NCBI GenBank assembly: GCA_014799805.1
Contig: JAAVHJ010000048.1
Location: 1-34,031 of the forward strand
Direction: 5' to 3'
DNA: 34,031 nucleotides
Source of the DNA: Ruminococcus sp.
GTDB taxonomy: Bacteria > Bacillota > Clostridia > Oscillospirales > Ruminococcaceae
Positions 34,027 through 34,031 of this stretch are shown here, in pieces (the stretch's first letter is position 1; the number at the start of each line of letters is the position of its first letter). Below the pieces are notes generated by a model. The model had not been told where the DNA came from, did no database searches, and was given only the letters and a program-made list of their open reading frames with translations. A program made the translations under genes and the position numbers.

Positions 34027-34031
34027 TTCAA

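Overview
This window looks like a chromosomal segment of an anaerobic, AT-rich, low-GC Firmicute of the Ruminococcus/Clostridia type. That is inferred from A/T-rich coding, TTGACA/TATAAT promoters and strong GGAGG ribosome sites, a valine T-box, HydF (maturation of [FeFe]-hydrogenase), a probable PPi-dependent phosphofructokinase, and a dockerin-bearing pectate lyase, the hallmark of a cellulosome-type plant-fibre degrader. No species can be named from this alone. I see no rRNA, tRNA, CRISPR array, transposase or phage gene.

Layout. 1-1.6 kb (+): end of dapA and complete dapB (lysine/peptidoglycan precursor pathway). 1.6-7.5 kb (-): a five-gene operon of OmpR-type response regulator, very large sensor histidine kinase, small membrane protein, ABC ATPase and ABC-2 permease, typical of antimicrobial-peptide sensing and detoxification. 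7.6-8.8 kb (-): a transglutaminase-like lipoprotein. 9.0-12.6 kb (+): phosphofructokinase followed closely by three tandem paralogous leucine-rich-repeat proteins. 12.7-17.0 kb (+): an ECF-type sigma factor, its probable membrane partner, and a modular secreted PL1 pectate lyase with dockerin. 17.1-19.6 kb (+): a small unknown gene, aroC and a methyltransferase. 19.6-25.25 kb (-): a T-box-led operon valS-folC-unknown-DUF368. 25.3-26.9 kb (+): hydF and a small unknown gene. 27.0-30.1 kb (-): an operon of a membrane-anchored unknown protein, a bacteriocin-associated-type permease and its ATPase. 30.3-32.3 kb (-): nadA-mnmA. 32.4-34.0 kb (-): an unknown gene behind a long, promoter-equipped, structured non-coding region, then a membrane-anchored unknown protein.

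How the parts connect. The best regulatory signal is an exact 19-nt sequence, TTTAAGAATTGTTTAAGAT, found only upstream of the two-component operon and, 22 kb away, upstream of the second ABC-transporter operon. At both sites TTAAG elements recur with 11-bp phasing next to a -35 box, as expected for an OmpR-family activator. I infer that the response regulator at 6762-7469 controls both itself and the distant transporter, making one dispersed cell-envelope defence regulon. The second notable region is the roughly 560-nt stretch at 32888-33451 (minus strand). It has a strong promoter, a Shine-Dalgarno plus 17-codon ORF inside a hairpin, a second promoter candidate, other tiny ORFs, and an intrinsic terminator placed directly before the ribosome site of the next gene, which is the layout of an attenuator or riboswitch. 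Both inferences need the tests given under findings.
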